The notes under the pieces: generated by a model | What the model saw: the letters and a program-made list of their open reading frames with translations, nothing else | Told to the model about the DNA's origin: nothing | Databases searched by the model: none | Position numbers and translations under genes: made by a program | Origin: Chelydra serpentina | Taxonomy: Eukaryota; Chordata; Testudines; Chelydridae | Length of the DNA: 64,000 bases | Assembly: GCA_037349315.1 (NCBI GenBank) | Contig: JBAIAC010000059.1 | Span: 6,102,001-6,166,000 of the forward strand | Direction of reading: 5' to 3' | In this document: positions 48,690 to 61,525 of the stretch, piece after piece | How the letters are laid out: the number at the start of each line of letters is the position of its first letter | How positions within the stretch are numbered: the first letter of the stretch is position 1

Positions 48690-49305
48690 AGTTTTTCTCA
48701 CCCCACTGGATGTTGCAGTTAGTTTACAGTCCTTAATACACAGGCTTCCCCCTTAAGCCTGGGACCAGTCTCCTCAGTTCAAGTCTTTGTCTTCCTAGCA
48801 TTCTTGTTGCTTCCAGCATCAGTGGGGGAGGAGAAAGGGGACATCGTGCTTTTACTTATTTTATATCCTCATTCCATGTGTCTGGAAAACAGTAGCTCAG
48901 ACATGTCTTGGTGGGCTTTGAATCAGAGTTGAGCAATTACCCATTGTGTGATGCTTGCACAATTCTCTTACAGAATTGTGAATCCCTTGCTTACAACTCC
49001 CCTGTCGAGTAATTGTTGTTTAACACCCGCCTGGGTGTGGATCACCGCTTTGCAGTCACTGAAGAACTAGTGTTGGATGACTCCCAAACTTACAACATAT
49101 TTTAATGACAACCATACAGCAAAGTCTCATAACATCATACGTGCTAATGATATACATATTTTGGCAGCCAATGGGTTTCAGCAGATTATGACTTTTCATA
49201 TACCACCTTATATGGCATGCTTTGCATGAAATATCACAATCATATATGAATGATGAATATGGGGGTGGTAGGATGCTACTTTGGGGTATAGTATGTCACA
49301 CCAAG
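48690..49305. repeat. Probable LTR-retroelement remnant
   Basis: 'caaagtctcataacatcat', 'gctaatgatatacatat' and a terminal 'gtatagtatgtcaca' resemble LTR 3' regions, similar in layout to 36.6-37.5 kb. No coding sequence or clear boundary. Confidence 0.35.
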
Positions 49306-49849
49306 GTAGGCTTTGAAAGTGATTGGGTGCCAGGGACACATGGGGACAGGGGCAGATGTGCCTGACTGAGAGAGGCTAGGGGTCAGCCAGAGTCTGCATG
49401 GGGAAGGCTTCCTAACAATCTTCCCTCTCCAAAAACCTGCCCCCCCCAAACCCCCCCCCCCCCAAAAAAAACTCCCCCTGTTCAATAGTTCTCCCATCCA
49501 CAACCCAACAACCCTCCAGGTTAACACTCAGGCTCCTTCCCAGCAATTACTTCCCTCTCCCTCAGCATCTCTGTTATTCCTGACTCCCCCCGCAAGCCTT
49601 TGCACTGCCTCTGAAGGGTGCAGGAAATACATTTCTGTATTGTAGTTTAAATTAATTATTACTCAAAATTCTGTATTAATATGCCTAGTAAGGAATCTAT
49701 TTGTCCAAAAAAGATTCAGGAAAATTTTTTTTGTCTGTATTGTTACAGACATGCTTACTGACAGGTATTTTAAAACAAATTACCAAAATAATTGAAACTG
49801 GCTTGCTTGTGTTGTATTATTTTCATGAGTAAAATATGCAGAATTTTAA
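49306..49849. other. Unassigned intron DNA with C and A runs
   Basis: Poly-C followed by poly-A lies at about 49440-49471. Otherwise AT-rich and featureless. Confidence 0.45.
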
Positions 49850-50579
49850 AATATTGTGAGCAGAATTCCCCCAGGAGTATTGTTTGAGCAACAAACAGAT
49901 TTAGTTTTGGAACCCTTCAGTGGCTGTAGGTTCTTAAAAAATACTGATTGGGCCAGATCACATTTGCTAGGTGAATCAGTTCTAAGCCAGTTCACCTGGA
50001 TATTGAGTGTCTCTACCAGGTGTATGGCTTTGGTAATGCTGCTGGATTACCAACAGAACACAGTAAACAATTTGTAGATCCAGTCTGTGCCACTTTTAAA
50101 CTTGTCTAGCTTGTAAAGCTTGGGCTGAGAGGTTGTTCAGGGTTGCACCCAGAGCATTTAGACTGGACTCCACGGCGAACCCATAGTGGATAACATCAGT
50201 AGAAATTGTGCTGTGAGGAATCAAGCAGCCTAACAATTCCCTGAGAGGATGCGATGGCAGATGGAATTGTTGCACTCTAAGGATGAATGAGTGAAGAAGT
50301 GTTCTGAAATGAAGTCTCTCAGTACTGAACCAGTTAGTATATCTACAGAAGTCTCAAAGCAGAGAATGGCCAATACAGGTGGATGAGAGGATCTGAAGAG
50401 TGGTGGTCTTGTGAACTACTGTAGGCATTCTTGATGTGGATGAACCTTCCTTTTTACTGTTTTGATATGGGCTATCAAATGAGAGAGAGGCCAGTCTATC
50501 CTACAAACTTTTGCCAGGGAAAGCTGTGTCATGGGTGTAATGAGGTCTGATTTTTTTTTAATGGACATGACTGTGCCAG

Positions 50580-50775
50580 TAAAAGCCCCTACAGTGGACA
50601 AAGTTCAGACTGGCAAAACTTCACTTCTGCTTGTTTCACTAGAGGAGGGAGCCTGGAATAAACTATACCAGTAAAACTTCATTTTGCTGGCATAAACTGC
50701 ATACATACTAGATGTGCTTTGCCAGTCTAGCATACCTATATCAGCAAAGTGAATCTACTGTAGATCTGGCCATAA
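50580..50775. mobile_element. Harbinger-like MITE fragment inside the DIRS-like copy
   Basis: 'actataccagtaaaacttc', 'gctggcataaactgcatac' and 'gaatctactgtagatctggc' resemble the interior and end of the TWA-flanked MITEs at 52.3 and 57.2 kb. It separates reverse-transcriptase-like from RNase-H-like traces. Confidence 0.4.
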
Positions 50776-52322
50776 TGCTGGGGGGAATGGGTGTGCAGAG
50801 ACCTCTTATCCATGTCTATCACAGATCCCAGCCTGAAGAGTCACTGAACCACTAGGGAACACTACATCTTTAGTGGTGGACACTAACTCCTTCCCCAGCT
50901 ATACTTCCAAAGAAGGGGTTGCTTGAATGTTTCTTTCCCTGAAGTCACAACTAAAGTCTTTTAATACTCACTGTGCTGTGACGAGACCAAAATGAGAGGG
51001 AGGAGTATTGGAAATGGCCCTTCCCATGGGCAAAACAAAGACCTCTGAGTGTATTCTAGAATATATATGGGAAAGTGCGCATCTTCTAATATGTAGACAT
51101 GTGAAATTTGCCCAAACTATCCTGGATCAAAGGGATTATACTTCATATTTTTTGTCATGGGTGAAGGGATTCAGCCCCTTAAGGTCTAGGACTAGATAAT
51201 TTGACACCGATCTTCTGCTGACTAGATAGAATAGACTGAGGAACATGAGGTTTCTGCATCTTTTGGAAGATGAGTAAGGTTGGATGACACTAGATTTTGG
51301 AAGGGGAAGGAGAAGGAAGAGAGGACCCACTGAAGAGTATTTTTTTTAAAAAATTGAAATTAAATGTAGCCATTTGTTTGGTATGTATAGGATACAGGCT
51401 CAGAAGCAGTACTTGGTGCAAAATGGACTGATCAGTTAGCAGGTGTGTGACAGATATATTAGTTTGAAAGTTGGCCTTGAGATATCTGGAAAACTGGAGC
51501 CTGGATGAAATCCAGGAAAGTCAGTTCCTAGAAGATTTAGCCAAGGACGTCCCAGATTTTTTGGCTTATCTGAAGGAAGAAACATATTAGGATCAGCCAC
51601 ATCTTTCTGTCCCAGGTTATCCCTTCAAAGAAAAGGGCCACGAAATGGATGTTGAGTCAGCTGTTCATGATCTCTGCTGGAAGCGACTGGCCCTAATGAG
51701 GCCGACCACCACCAGATTCAGGATCTTAAATCTCTGGCAGCATTGTAAGGCAAATGTGAGGTGCTGTTTTTAAAAACCTTTCTTGGCAGTCAGGATTTAA
51801 TTTCCAGGTGTCTGAAGAGGTACTGAATCCATTTTGCTTTCAGAGGGGAGACATAAGGAAAGCATTGATGTGCATATGAAAATGTAAGCGACAATTCATG
51901 CTGTTTTCTCAAGGTAGAGTCCAGTTTTCTGGCCTGAGGGTTTAAGAGGCGAACTCTGGTCTCTTACTGGAAAGGAGGAGAACATATCTCAGATTGACCA
52001 ACCACTGGGTCAATTTTTGCGGGGGACTGCCACTGTTCTGTTGTATCTGAGAGGATGTTGTAGAGCTTGTCATAAGTAGGAGAGGTGTAAAAATAAGGAT
52101 CTAAATGCTTCCAAGTCTCTATCTTGGAGTTCATAGGAGGGGAAAGAGTTAATCCTTTAAGTCTTGTTAAGAAAGTATTCTTTTCTGCCCTGTGAATCTT
52201 TGTTCCGGCAGTTCTTTTCAGTGGTTGGAGTGTTAGTAATGGACTTATTAAGGTTTGGGCCTTTGCTTGAACCTAGGTTGTCAGAATTGAAATGTCTGAG
52301 GTCTGGTCCTTCTGGGGAGTAA

Positions 52323-52598
52323 GGGCAGGTCTACACTTGAAACATTGCATCAGCACAGCTACACCACTAGCACTTTAATGAAGACTCTATGCCTACAGGA
52401 GAGAGCTCTCCCATTGGCACAGTTAATCCACCTCTGCGAGAGATGGTATCCATGTTGGTGGGAGAAGCTCTCTCGTCAACATTGTACTGTCTGCACCAGC
52501 GCCTAGGTCGGTATAATTACGTCACTCAGGGATGTGGATTATTCATATCCCTGAGTGATGTTGTTATACCAAAGTAAATCTATAGTGTAGACATTCCC
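52323..52598. mobile_element. Harbinger-like MITE, 276 bp, nested
   Basis: Inverted ends 'gggcaggtctacact' and 'agtgtagacattccc', with TAA at 52320-52322 and 52599-52601. It sits within the DIRS-like remnant; removing it joins compatible minus-strand sequence. Confidence 0.82.
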
Positions 52599-53440
52599 TA
52601 AGAGAATTCCCATCCAGAGGAAGAGGAAGTCCCTACATCTTGAGTTCTTCCTTTTTTGGACACTCACTTAGTGATTGGATTGGGAAACCGAGGAGGAGCC
52701 AAAGTACAAAGAAAGGCAACAAGCAGCCTTTCATGAAGGATGATGCAGAATGCTGGATAACCTGACTCACTGAAGATAGGGGTTCTGTGTAAATCCACCT
52801 CCAGAAAATATTCCTCACTACTTGAAAAATCTCCTTTGTAGGGACCTCCATTGACTGTATTTTGAAGTGAAGTGGATGAGTAATATGGTGGTACTCCATC
52901 CTTGGTGTGGGATACTGCCCTGAACTAGGGGTGGGGAACCAGTCAAGGTTGTATGGTTGCTCATGGGTCCCAGGTCAGAAGACTCTTTAGAGTACTGTTC
53001 TCTCTTGGTGAGGGAAAAACTTGTGGCACCACCAAGAAGTGTAGTGGGTGCTTTGGAAGAGCTGTTTGTGGGAGCCCTGAAGAGAGATGGACTTCCCAAT
53101 CATACCATTGGGACATCTTGTGGGATACACCACCTGAGAAGCGAGAGGGATCTGGAGCCTGACCTCCGAATGTTAACTACTCTTTTAGGTGCTAGGAGAG
53201 GGCATGCATTCTCCACCTGAAACCAAGCAAAAAGGAGTTGTAGCCTACTGCCCCTTGCATGGATGTTGCTGTAAGAGGCCCTTTTGTTTGCCCTGGGAGG
53301 GGGAAGAGACTCCGAATTTGGGCTTACTCCATTGCAGGAGGGTGAAAGAAGGATCCTGCAATTATAGCATCGTGAGCCTGCGGCTGAAGGAATTTGAGTA
53401 CAGTTGCACCGGTGCTTCCCATCAGTTGACAGCTTCATAA

Positions 53441-54650
53441 TGAGACTGATGACATCTTAAAATATGGCAGAAGACTACCTGAACAAGGTATGGAAGCCAT
53501 CTTGTAGAGGGCATAGGTCTGAGAGGGAGAAAAAGTATTGGAAGCCAATGATAGATAGTTACTGTACCTGACAAATTAGAACAGCAAAGGGAACCCTATT
53601 GATCTAGATTTTTGAACCTGTATGAGCAGAAATCTTTCTTCAACCCTTTGTAGCTTTCCACCTTGGCTGTTGTAAGTCCCTTTTTTATTGTTCTAAATCC
53701 ATATTCTTGAAATCCTTCAAGAGGTTGGGAATATTGCAAGCTATTCTCTTGCCCCCCGGTAGTAAAACCGTGTTGTCTTGTTTCCTTTACTGCTTTTCTT
53801 TTTGTTTTAGAAATCCAAATTTGCTTTCCTGGCTGCAAATTCTTGATGAACTCTTAACTATAAATCTCTTATCTAACTTCCATCTTCTGGTCTTTAACCT
53901 TCTTTACTTTCCATATTCTGGTTGTCTGTTTCCTGGGATTTACCTCCCTCTTTAAATGTAATGTGACTGTAAAGCCGTAGTCTGATATGAATCCATTAAA
54001 AAAATATTGTGTAGCACTCAGATCACCAAAAAACTTTAGGAAATATGGCCCTGAAACTGTTAAATATAGGCTTGGGATGCTTTTACCTAATCCCATTTGT
54101 ATATGAGAAATTGGACTTGCAACCAAAAACTCAGTGATCTTTTTTTGTAAGAATGCACTGGTCAGGAGTCAATGAATTTGTTTTGTATCCATAACATACT
54201 AATATGCTTAGTGAAAGGGGAAAGTACCACACTTTGCTATATCATTTCCTCATTCTCACATGCACTTTCCTAATCTGGATTTGCCAGAAGAGAAATTTCT
54301 GGGTCCAAAATTGGGAGCTTATCTTCCCACTCCCTCAAAAGTCAATTGCAGCACTTGCTTGTTGTCTCAGCGAAAGACTGTTTTAATTGTAAATACTAAT
54401 TTAGGCAAATTGTAAAATACCAAATGAAAACTTTAAACTAATGTCTTGAATAACCATAAATCCAAACATGAAAAATGTATATATGAGAAGAGAAAGTTAG
54501 CAACAACCTTTTCAGTGTTTTGTTTGTGTGCTGAAACCTAACAAATTGGCAGGACTAGAAATAGCTTCACAGATGGTACTTGGCAATATATCAAGCAGCT
54601 CTCCTCTCGCGCGCTCTTTACCCTGTCTGTCAATTTCATTATCCAATGGC
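53441..54650. other. Unassigned intron 2 DNA
   Basis: No repeat or exon recognised. The minus-strand frame 53596-53838 lies just upstream of the DIRS-like traces and could be its extension, but shows no motif. Confidence 0.35.
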
Positions 54651-54654
54651 TGCT

Positions 54655-54790
54655 TAGAGATGGCGAAATGGCAAGTATGAATTCAGCTCACAGGAGGCTG
54701 CGAGGTCAGACGTCAGTACTGCACTACGCACGGCTGAGTCAGTGACTGTGAGAAAATGAATTGAATTAATATTGGGGGGGGGGGGGGGGA
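54655..54790. promoter_or_regulatory. Candidate intronic regulatory element and G16 run
   Basis: In AT-rich intron DNA, GACGTCA (54709-54715, ATF/CREB-like) and TGAGTCA within ctgagtcagtgac (54734-54746, AP-1/MARE-like) occur 26 bp apart near several CpGs. A run of 16 G (54774-54789) follows. Function is only suggested by motif clustering. Confidence 0.3.
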
Positions 54791-57229
54791 GTTTGCGTCT
54801 CTGAACACTTAATGGACTGAATAGCTGCAAAAGAATTGTCAATCTTGAGGGAGAGAGGAAAATAGAAGAAAAAAGTAAGACCGGCTAATGGTGCAGTGAG
54901 CTACTGAGGAGAGGATGGAAATATCAAATATGCTGAACTTAGCAAGTAATGCCAAAGGATGCTGAGCTGGCTTCCAGAGCTGCTTTCTTGGAAGGAGCAG
55001 AATTCTTTTGTACTCTGATTTCAAAATTATTTCAATGCTTTTGTATTTCTTCCCTGGTATATACAACAGGAAGGTGCGTAACCATTGATAATGGGATAAT
55101 CTGTGAGCAATACATAACAGGACAGACAGTACAGAGATGGAGATGCACTGTCCTTTGTGTAGCCTGGTCAATTTAAATTGGCAGACTTTCAAGTGTGTGA
55201 GAGAGACTATTTTGTTACTTCTAAGATAAGTCACTGTAATAAAAGCAGAGAGGATTTTCTCTTTTTAAAAAAGCCTTACAAATATACTGTGCTAACTTTG
55301 TGTTTAAAGATTGGCCTCCCTTTTCTGAAAGCGTTGATTACATGAATACAGTCACATTTCCGTGCAAGAGGTTAGCTATAAATTAATGTTAAGAAATGTT
55401 AAGAAAAGCCTTAGTGAAGATAGCAAGAAGAGAAATTGTATTAAAGTTGGTTTTGTTATTGGCTCACTATCATTGAACTGACTGTAAATTTTTGCTGATT
55501 ATAGACATCAATATACTATGATTCTGTTTAAGTGATGCAACAAATTGCTTGTAAACCATTACATTTTATACAATGTCCATTAGAGTGTGGATCAGCTTGG
55601 CAATTTGAAATCTATGGCAGTTGCTTTGATGGTAAAATGAATCCTTCTTTAATTGTTTGGTATCAAATGAATAAAATTTTATTCCGAAAGGGTAACATTT
55701 TTTTTTCACAATTGCATCCAGTTTTTAAATTGGAATAGGACTTTTGGCATTTATAAAAATAATCAACTCTTGCCTGACTGCAGAAATACAAAACATACAC
55801 ATCATGACGCTTTGACAAACATACCATTTTGACAAATTTTACGCTTTTCTTTCACCCAACTCCATTATCTAGTTTTCTGTGTTTATGTAAAGATTTGAGC
55901 ATGTTAAGTTTTGTTTGTAATGCAATTGCTTTTAAAGCACTTTAAAATATTTTATATATTTTAATATTTTCTAGAGGCACATTCAATAGTGTATTAGAGA
56001 GTAGACACAGGTAAACTCAGTTTACCTACTTCTCATTTGGGGAATATGTTGTTTAGGTTGGTTTACCCACTTCTTTTTTTTAACCACTACACTACTGGGC
56101 AAAACATTCCAATCCAGTGGTTGAAGGAAAAATAAATACTCCAGGTAGGCTGGCCCAAAAGTTTTGGATGAGTGCACCAGTATTGTCACAACATTCATAT
56201 TGTGGTTAGGAATAGTGATACACCTTGTGAATGTTGGTATATTTAAAGAATCTTCAGAATAACGTCTTTCCCTGTAGAAATGTAACTGAAAAAATAAGGC
56301 GCTTCAGAGTTAAATCTTTCAACTTCTCCTGTGGTAACATTTTTCTGTGTGGGTTTTTTTTTTAATACCATTGATATGCTGCCATTTATGTGTGTATTCT
56401 TCACGTGAATGAAAGAGGAAATGAGTTTTGCCTCTGAATGGTCTTGTCCCTCTTAGAATCTTAACATAATCATGATAGGTTTTTGAGCAAAATTTTTCTC
56501 CTGAATGCGCAGGCTCTGCTGTTATTGCTGTCAGTGAGAGCCATTCAATGCACATCCCAGGGCAAGATTTTACTTTTTGGGTTCTTTTTACTTCACTCAT
56601 TCTGAAAACAGTAAAGCAAAGTATGCTGCTGCTTTATGTTGGCAACTTTAAAAAGCCAGATTTGTTTTGTTGCCTTTTATAATGCTGTTGTGCACTTCAT
56701 TTTCAGTATTGGGTCAATATACTTTTGATTTGGATCAAATCTGACTATGCAACAGTTGCTTTCGAAATGTTAACTTTTTTAATTTAAAAGTCAAAATAAG
56801 GAGAATCTGCATTCCATATTATGCTTTTAAAATTTGCTGTTTCTCTACTGTGACCCAAACATGCAAAACTACCAAATCTAATTGCTTTTTAAAAATCGCA
56901 TATTGATTATAACGCAAATGTAGGGTTTTTTTTTTTGTTTTTGTTTTTTGAGAGAGAAGTTCACAGGTGATTGTTGAATAAATAAAAGCACTTTCAGGTC
57001 TCTGTTGAACTGAAAGTTCCCAGTTGCAAGCCCTCAAAAGTTTAGAATGAAATAGAGATGTGAGGCTATAGTGGTTCATCTGGACACTTGTTACAGTGTG
57101 ATAGGCAAAACACCATAGCTTTCTTGACGATTGAAATGACAGATTAATGCAGTGTGACAGCTGGGTGCTGTAGAGTAATAATTACTCTGTGGGTATTAGC
57201 TATCTGTGATCGATCACTGGTGTAGCTGC
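54791..57229. other. Unassigned intron 2 DNA
   Basis: The longest frame, 131 codons on minus (54839-55234), lacks motifs. Poly-T and poly-A tracts near 56346-56364 and 56927-56950 are the only simple repeats. Confidence 0.4.
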
Positions 57230-57505
57230 ACTGGTGCAAATGCTTAGTGTAGACAATGCCACATGGCTATACATTTAATTTGTGTTGGCATGGCGTATCC
57301 TTGCTTGAAAGTGGGATAGGGCCCTACTGGTGCAAGTCAGTTTTTCACCAGTGCAGCTCACTTACAGTAGGAGTTTACTGTGACAGAGATGTATCAGTGT
57401 AGCTCCACTGCTGTAAAAATCCCCAGTGTAGATTCCTAGGGCTTGTCTGCAGCAGTGCAGCTATGCTGGTGATTATAGTGTCAATGTAGACAAAGCCTAA
57501 GATTT
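57230..57505. mobile_element. Decayed Harbinger-like MITE remnants
   Basis: 'agctgcactggtgcaaatg', 'cttagtgtagacaatgcc', 'ccagtgtagattcctaggg' and 'caatgtagacaaagcctaag' repeat the end motif of the 282-bp MITE family several times, so this looks like two overlapping old copies. No clear 3-bp flank. Confidence 0.5.
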
Positions 57506-59232
57506 GATTAACAAAATATACTACAGCGCATTTGCTAGCACACTTGGTAGTGGTATAATTTAAACTACTCCACAGTGGTAAAATTAATACAATGCATTTT
57601 GTGATGCATTATTTTTGTTGTTTTTGTGCACTTACTAACGAGTGTAATTCATTAACTAAACCAGTCTCCCAGTGTCTGGTGTGAAACAGAGAGATTCTAC
57701 TGCATACATAAATCCACTAAAGATACAAATAGCAATTGTTTAAAACTGGTGGTTTTTTTTTTTGTTTTAGTTTGAGATGATAATCACTTTCTGTATGTTA
57801 AGATTTTTGCTTAACCGGACTCTTTTTTTTTTTTTTTAAGCTGTTTCTGATGGTTCTAGTATTTTAAATTATTTGTGTTACTATTAACACCTTTTACTCA
57901 TAAAACAATTTTACAAATCAAAATGATCTGAATCACAAGTCATCCGGTTTGTTTTTTCTGTTTCACTCAGCTTGACTTTCCAGAGGCTCTGAGACTAGCC
58001 TCATGAGGCTGCAGTGTTCTGGCTCACAACATTGCAGGGCAAAGTCCAGTGAACCCTCTTAATTGACATTTATTTTTCTCCTAAATCTAACATATTAGGG
58101 TTTTTACCACCCTTTTCATTTATGTAGCCCAAAATTTGGGGGTTAGCTTCTTGTCCCTTTTAACTGTCTTGCTTACTGCTGAATATGCCTGTGTTACACT
58201 ACAAAATAGAATACTATTACTGAATGTGTTCAGATGAATAGAACTTTAAATTTTGCCATGTATATTAACTGCTCAAGTAAATGCATTTTCTGAATTTGTC
58301 TGGATATGATTCAACAGTAACATTTTGACGTTTAAGTGGCTGTAATTAAGATAAGTGTTCATGTTTCAAGTGGTGCTGTTTCAATCAGTCTGGCTTGCGT
58401 ACTTAAGTCTTACATTTATAGAGTACCTAGCAGCCAAAAGAACAAGATTCTACATGTGAGAGTCTAATCTGTGTGTGCATTAAAAATGGAAACGATAAAC
58501 CTTCAGCAGCCTATTATAGAGGAGGAGTGAAGGAATAGCAATTCGAGTTCAAACTACGTGGAGAATGTAGGTGGAATGCAGACATTGGGCCTGGAATCTT
58601 ATCCTTCGTGACTCCCTACTTCTTGCAAAAAGTGCCGTGGTTCCTTTTAAAAGGTCAGAGTACTGAAGGTCTTGGTTTTTACAACTTGTCCAGGCATTTC
58701 CAGTAACGTAATGAGTGCTGTCTCTTTTGTTAGGTGTTCAGGACTGACGAAGAGGAAAATATATGGCCTATTAAGTCACCAACACTATGTCCTGTAGCAT
58801 TGATTTTCCTTAGAGATTTCCCATTGAAAGATTAACCAGGGTCAACCTTGCTTTGCTGTGAGCTCTAAGAACATTGCCTGGGAATGGCAGTGGCTGTAGA
58901 TATCTTGATTTGTTTTTTTGAAGGACTTTGCTTCAGCCTGAAAGATTGGGCCTTCGTGTGCAAACATTTTAATTCTAGAGAATATAGTAAAATCTATAAA
59001 TGTCCTTCCTTGAAGAACAGACTTTTCCATTGGCTCGTGTCTCTAGTCTGCCAAAGCATGTAATCTGCAGGTACCCTGTTATAGTCTTATATGTATTGTC
59101 TCATGTCTCAGTAGTGCATTTTCTTTGCCTAAAGAAATTTATATATTTGGAGAACATTATCTAAAAAGAAACATGTCATGATGAATACTGTTACTATGAA
59201 ATGAGGCACCTTTCACCACATGGTTAAAACTA
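57506..59232. other. Unassigned intron 2 DNA
   Basis: T-rich runs at about 57750-57765 and 57823-57838 occur. No gene or named repeat is seen. Confidence 0.4.
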
Positions 59233-59235
59233 TTA

Positions 59236-59515
59236 GGCCAGGTCTACGTTACCACTCACTTCAGTGTAACTTACATCGCTCGGGGGTGAATAATCCACCC
59301 CCCTCAGTGACATAAGTTACACCAACCTAAGCACCAGTGTGGACAGTGCTATGTCAGCGGGAGAAGCTCTCCTGCTGACAAAGCTACTGTCTCCCGTCGG
59401 CATAATAAATCTACCTCCGCGAAAGAGCTCTCTCCCGTTGATAAAAAGCATCTTCATCAGATGCCCTACAGCGGTGCAGCTGCACCGATGTAGCGCTTCT
59501 AGTGTAGACTAACCC
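59236..59515. mobile_element. Harbinger-like MITE, 280 bp
   Basis: Ends 'ggccaggtctac' and 'gtagactaaccc' are inverted with three mismatches and are flanked by TTA (59233-59235, 59516-59518), the TWA preference of PIF/Harbinger. Confidence 0.8.
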
Positions 59516-59518
59516 TTA

Positions 59519-61517
59519 GTAGCTTAGATGGCTAAGTGTTTCACTCCTGACACCGGCCTGGTCATGTACATGGTTCTGCTGAACTGATTACAGGAATACA
59601 GATTTTTGGGAACTTCCCCCAGCTATGTTTGTGTCTTACCTGCTTTCCAGATTTTTTAAATTAGGACTTCCAGAATGTTTACATGCCCTTTGGGCACTCT
59701 TTCCCCTGCTGAGGCACTATGGGACGGCTGCTCATACTTTCCCATAATGCACTGATGTATAAACCCAGTTAAGCAGTGGAGTAGTTGAACGCACAATGAG
59801 ATGGCAGAGAAGTGGCTGTAACAGTAACTGAACTGTTATTTGTACTGTGTTAGAATGACTATCATTTGTGGGTTTGTTTAAACTTGAATTTTTGAATGTT
59901 AGTGTATGTTAATTAACATGATTGTGAAGTCTAATGTAGACAGGACAGACTTTTGTTGCTAGCGCGTTTTGAACCCTAGTTTGCAGCCTGTCACTTATAA
60001 TTTTTGAAAATATTTCATAGTCTTCCAGTGAAAGTAGTTTAGTTTATAAATGCAAATACTTAAAAGAAAAATAAGGCATTTGCAGATATTCCCTCCCAAA
60101 ATCTTCATGGAATCTAAGGGGTGGGGTTACAGTTTCTTGTTTGCAACTTCTGCTACAAGTCTCATTTTCTTGAAGGACCAGTCTTATTTTACTTTCATAA
60201 TGGGAGAGGCAAGTACAAGAAGATATGTTTACAGTCCTTAAATTTTGACATTCTAGAATACAAATTTATTTTATTACTTAGTGCCTACTTTAAAAATAAG
60301 TGTCTTCTGAAAGCATCATTTGTTAATGAATCCATTTAGAGCTTGCTCATTTTGAAATGTGCGTCTGATCCTTGCTACCCTCTAAAAATCAAGACTTGCA
60401 GTTTTTTACCTTATTCAGTAACCTCTTAGCCAACTTTACATCCAGAAAATGTGTCTTCTTACTGCAGCATATTTTAAGCTTGGCAGAAAATGGTACTGCA
60501 GTAGTTTCTCTCTGCACCAGTTTTTTGCCTCATTGGTAGAAACTTCTTCCTCATGGTCTACATCCAAGTAGGGTATGGAGAAACTTTAGACCTCTTAAAT
60601 TCTTTTTAAGATGTAGATTTTTAGGATTTTCTTGAATGTCTCTTAACTAGCATTAACCAACTCCTCCTCTTGGAGAGTAACTATCCTTTTTTTAATTGAT
60701 GGGGTCTAGCATCAAGATTAAGCAGTGATGGCATGAGGCTTATCGTTCTGTAGTGTTTAGGCTCTTATGCTGCACCCATCACTGAAGGGGCAACATCTGT
60801 TATCTGCTGGCTACTTACCTTTTGAGTAGTCTGAGTCTCATCTCTGCTTGGATAACTTGTAATCAACTTCTGAAATAGTTTTTAAAAGCTGGCTTGTCAA
60901 GTTTGTGCCTCTAATTAGAGTAGAGTGCACAGTCTAGTTTGGTAGTTCTTAACTGGATCATAATTCCTACCACCTTTTCCGGTGAGGGTTGGCCTTGAAT
61001 CCCTTAGCTTTTCTCAAGCAGTCGTTTCTTTAAGCTCTCTTGGCTGAGAGTACTGTTGTTTGTGGGATTTACAAGCTGGCAAGTAAGTGGGTAATTCAAG
61101 CCCCATCTCTTTTACACAAACAAGTAGGAAACGGTGATTGTCTTTATCTGACCTAGGCCTCATAGGCTGATTCTTTATGCCTCAGTAATTCAGTACCTAA
61201 TTTTTAGAAAGTTGCTTGCATTCTAGATCAGATATGAAATCCTATAAAAGGATCAGTTCATCTCTTCATTCATGTCTATACTGATAGTTTCTTTTTTGCA
61301 GTCTTGACTTAGTTTAGAGTTCTAGGAAGACTATGTGGAATCACTCCAGTGCCAAGATGTAGCAGTAGTAATCTAAAATGTTGATGCATGTAAAGTGCCA
61401 TAAATTAGTTTAAGATTAAGAATATTATTAGATAATTTTAGCTACCCTCTGAAATTATGGAGCTTGAAATCCGGTTCTTAGTACAAAAATATTTCCACAT
61501 GTATAAGTAAAACTTTG
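59519..61517. other. Unassigned intron 2 DNA
   Basis: Two kilobases without recognised repeats; 59900-59965 has a faint 'aatgtagacaggacag' MITE-end word. Confidence 0.4.
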
Positions 61518-61525
61518 GTTTAAAT

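Larger units (their letters stand above)
49850..53440 (-). mobile_element. Decayed DIRS-like retrotransposon (gag-, RT- and RNase H-like traces)
   Basis: Minus-strand translation in shifting frames gives, from right to left: a Ser/Pro-rich part (53438-52818, one internal TGA); DLEAFRSLFLHLSYL (about 52070-52120) and a KIDPVVGQ word (about 52005), recalling LAP2/DIRS gag; SLTFSYAHQCFPYVSPLKAKW (about 51815-51880); LVLDLKGLNPF at 51163-51192, a reverse transcriptase motif; HFQYSSLSFW (about 50985-51016), like the HYQYRVLPFG region; KKKSDL (about 50548-50565); and GATLNNLSAQALQA (about 50105-50145), like RNase H. The order matches DIRS polyproteins. Many stops and frameshifts make it a fossil. 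No tyrosine recombinase or split direct repeats were found, so another retroelement class is possible. Confidence 0.5.
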
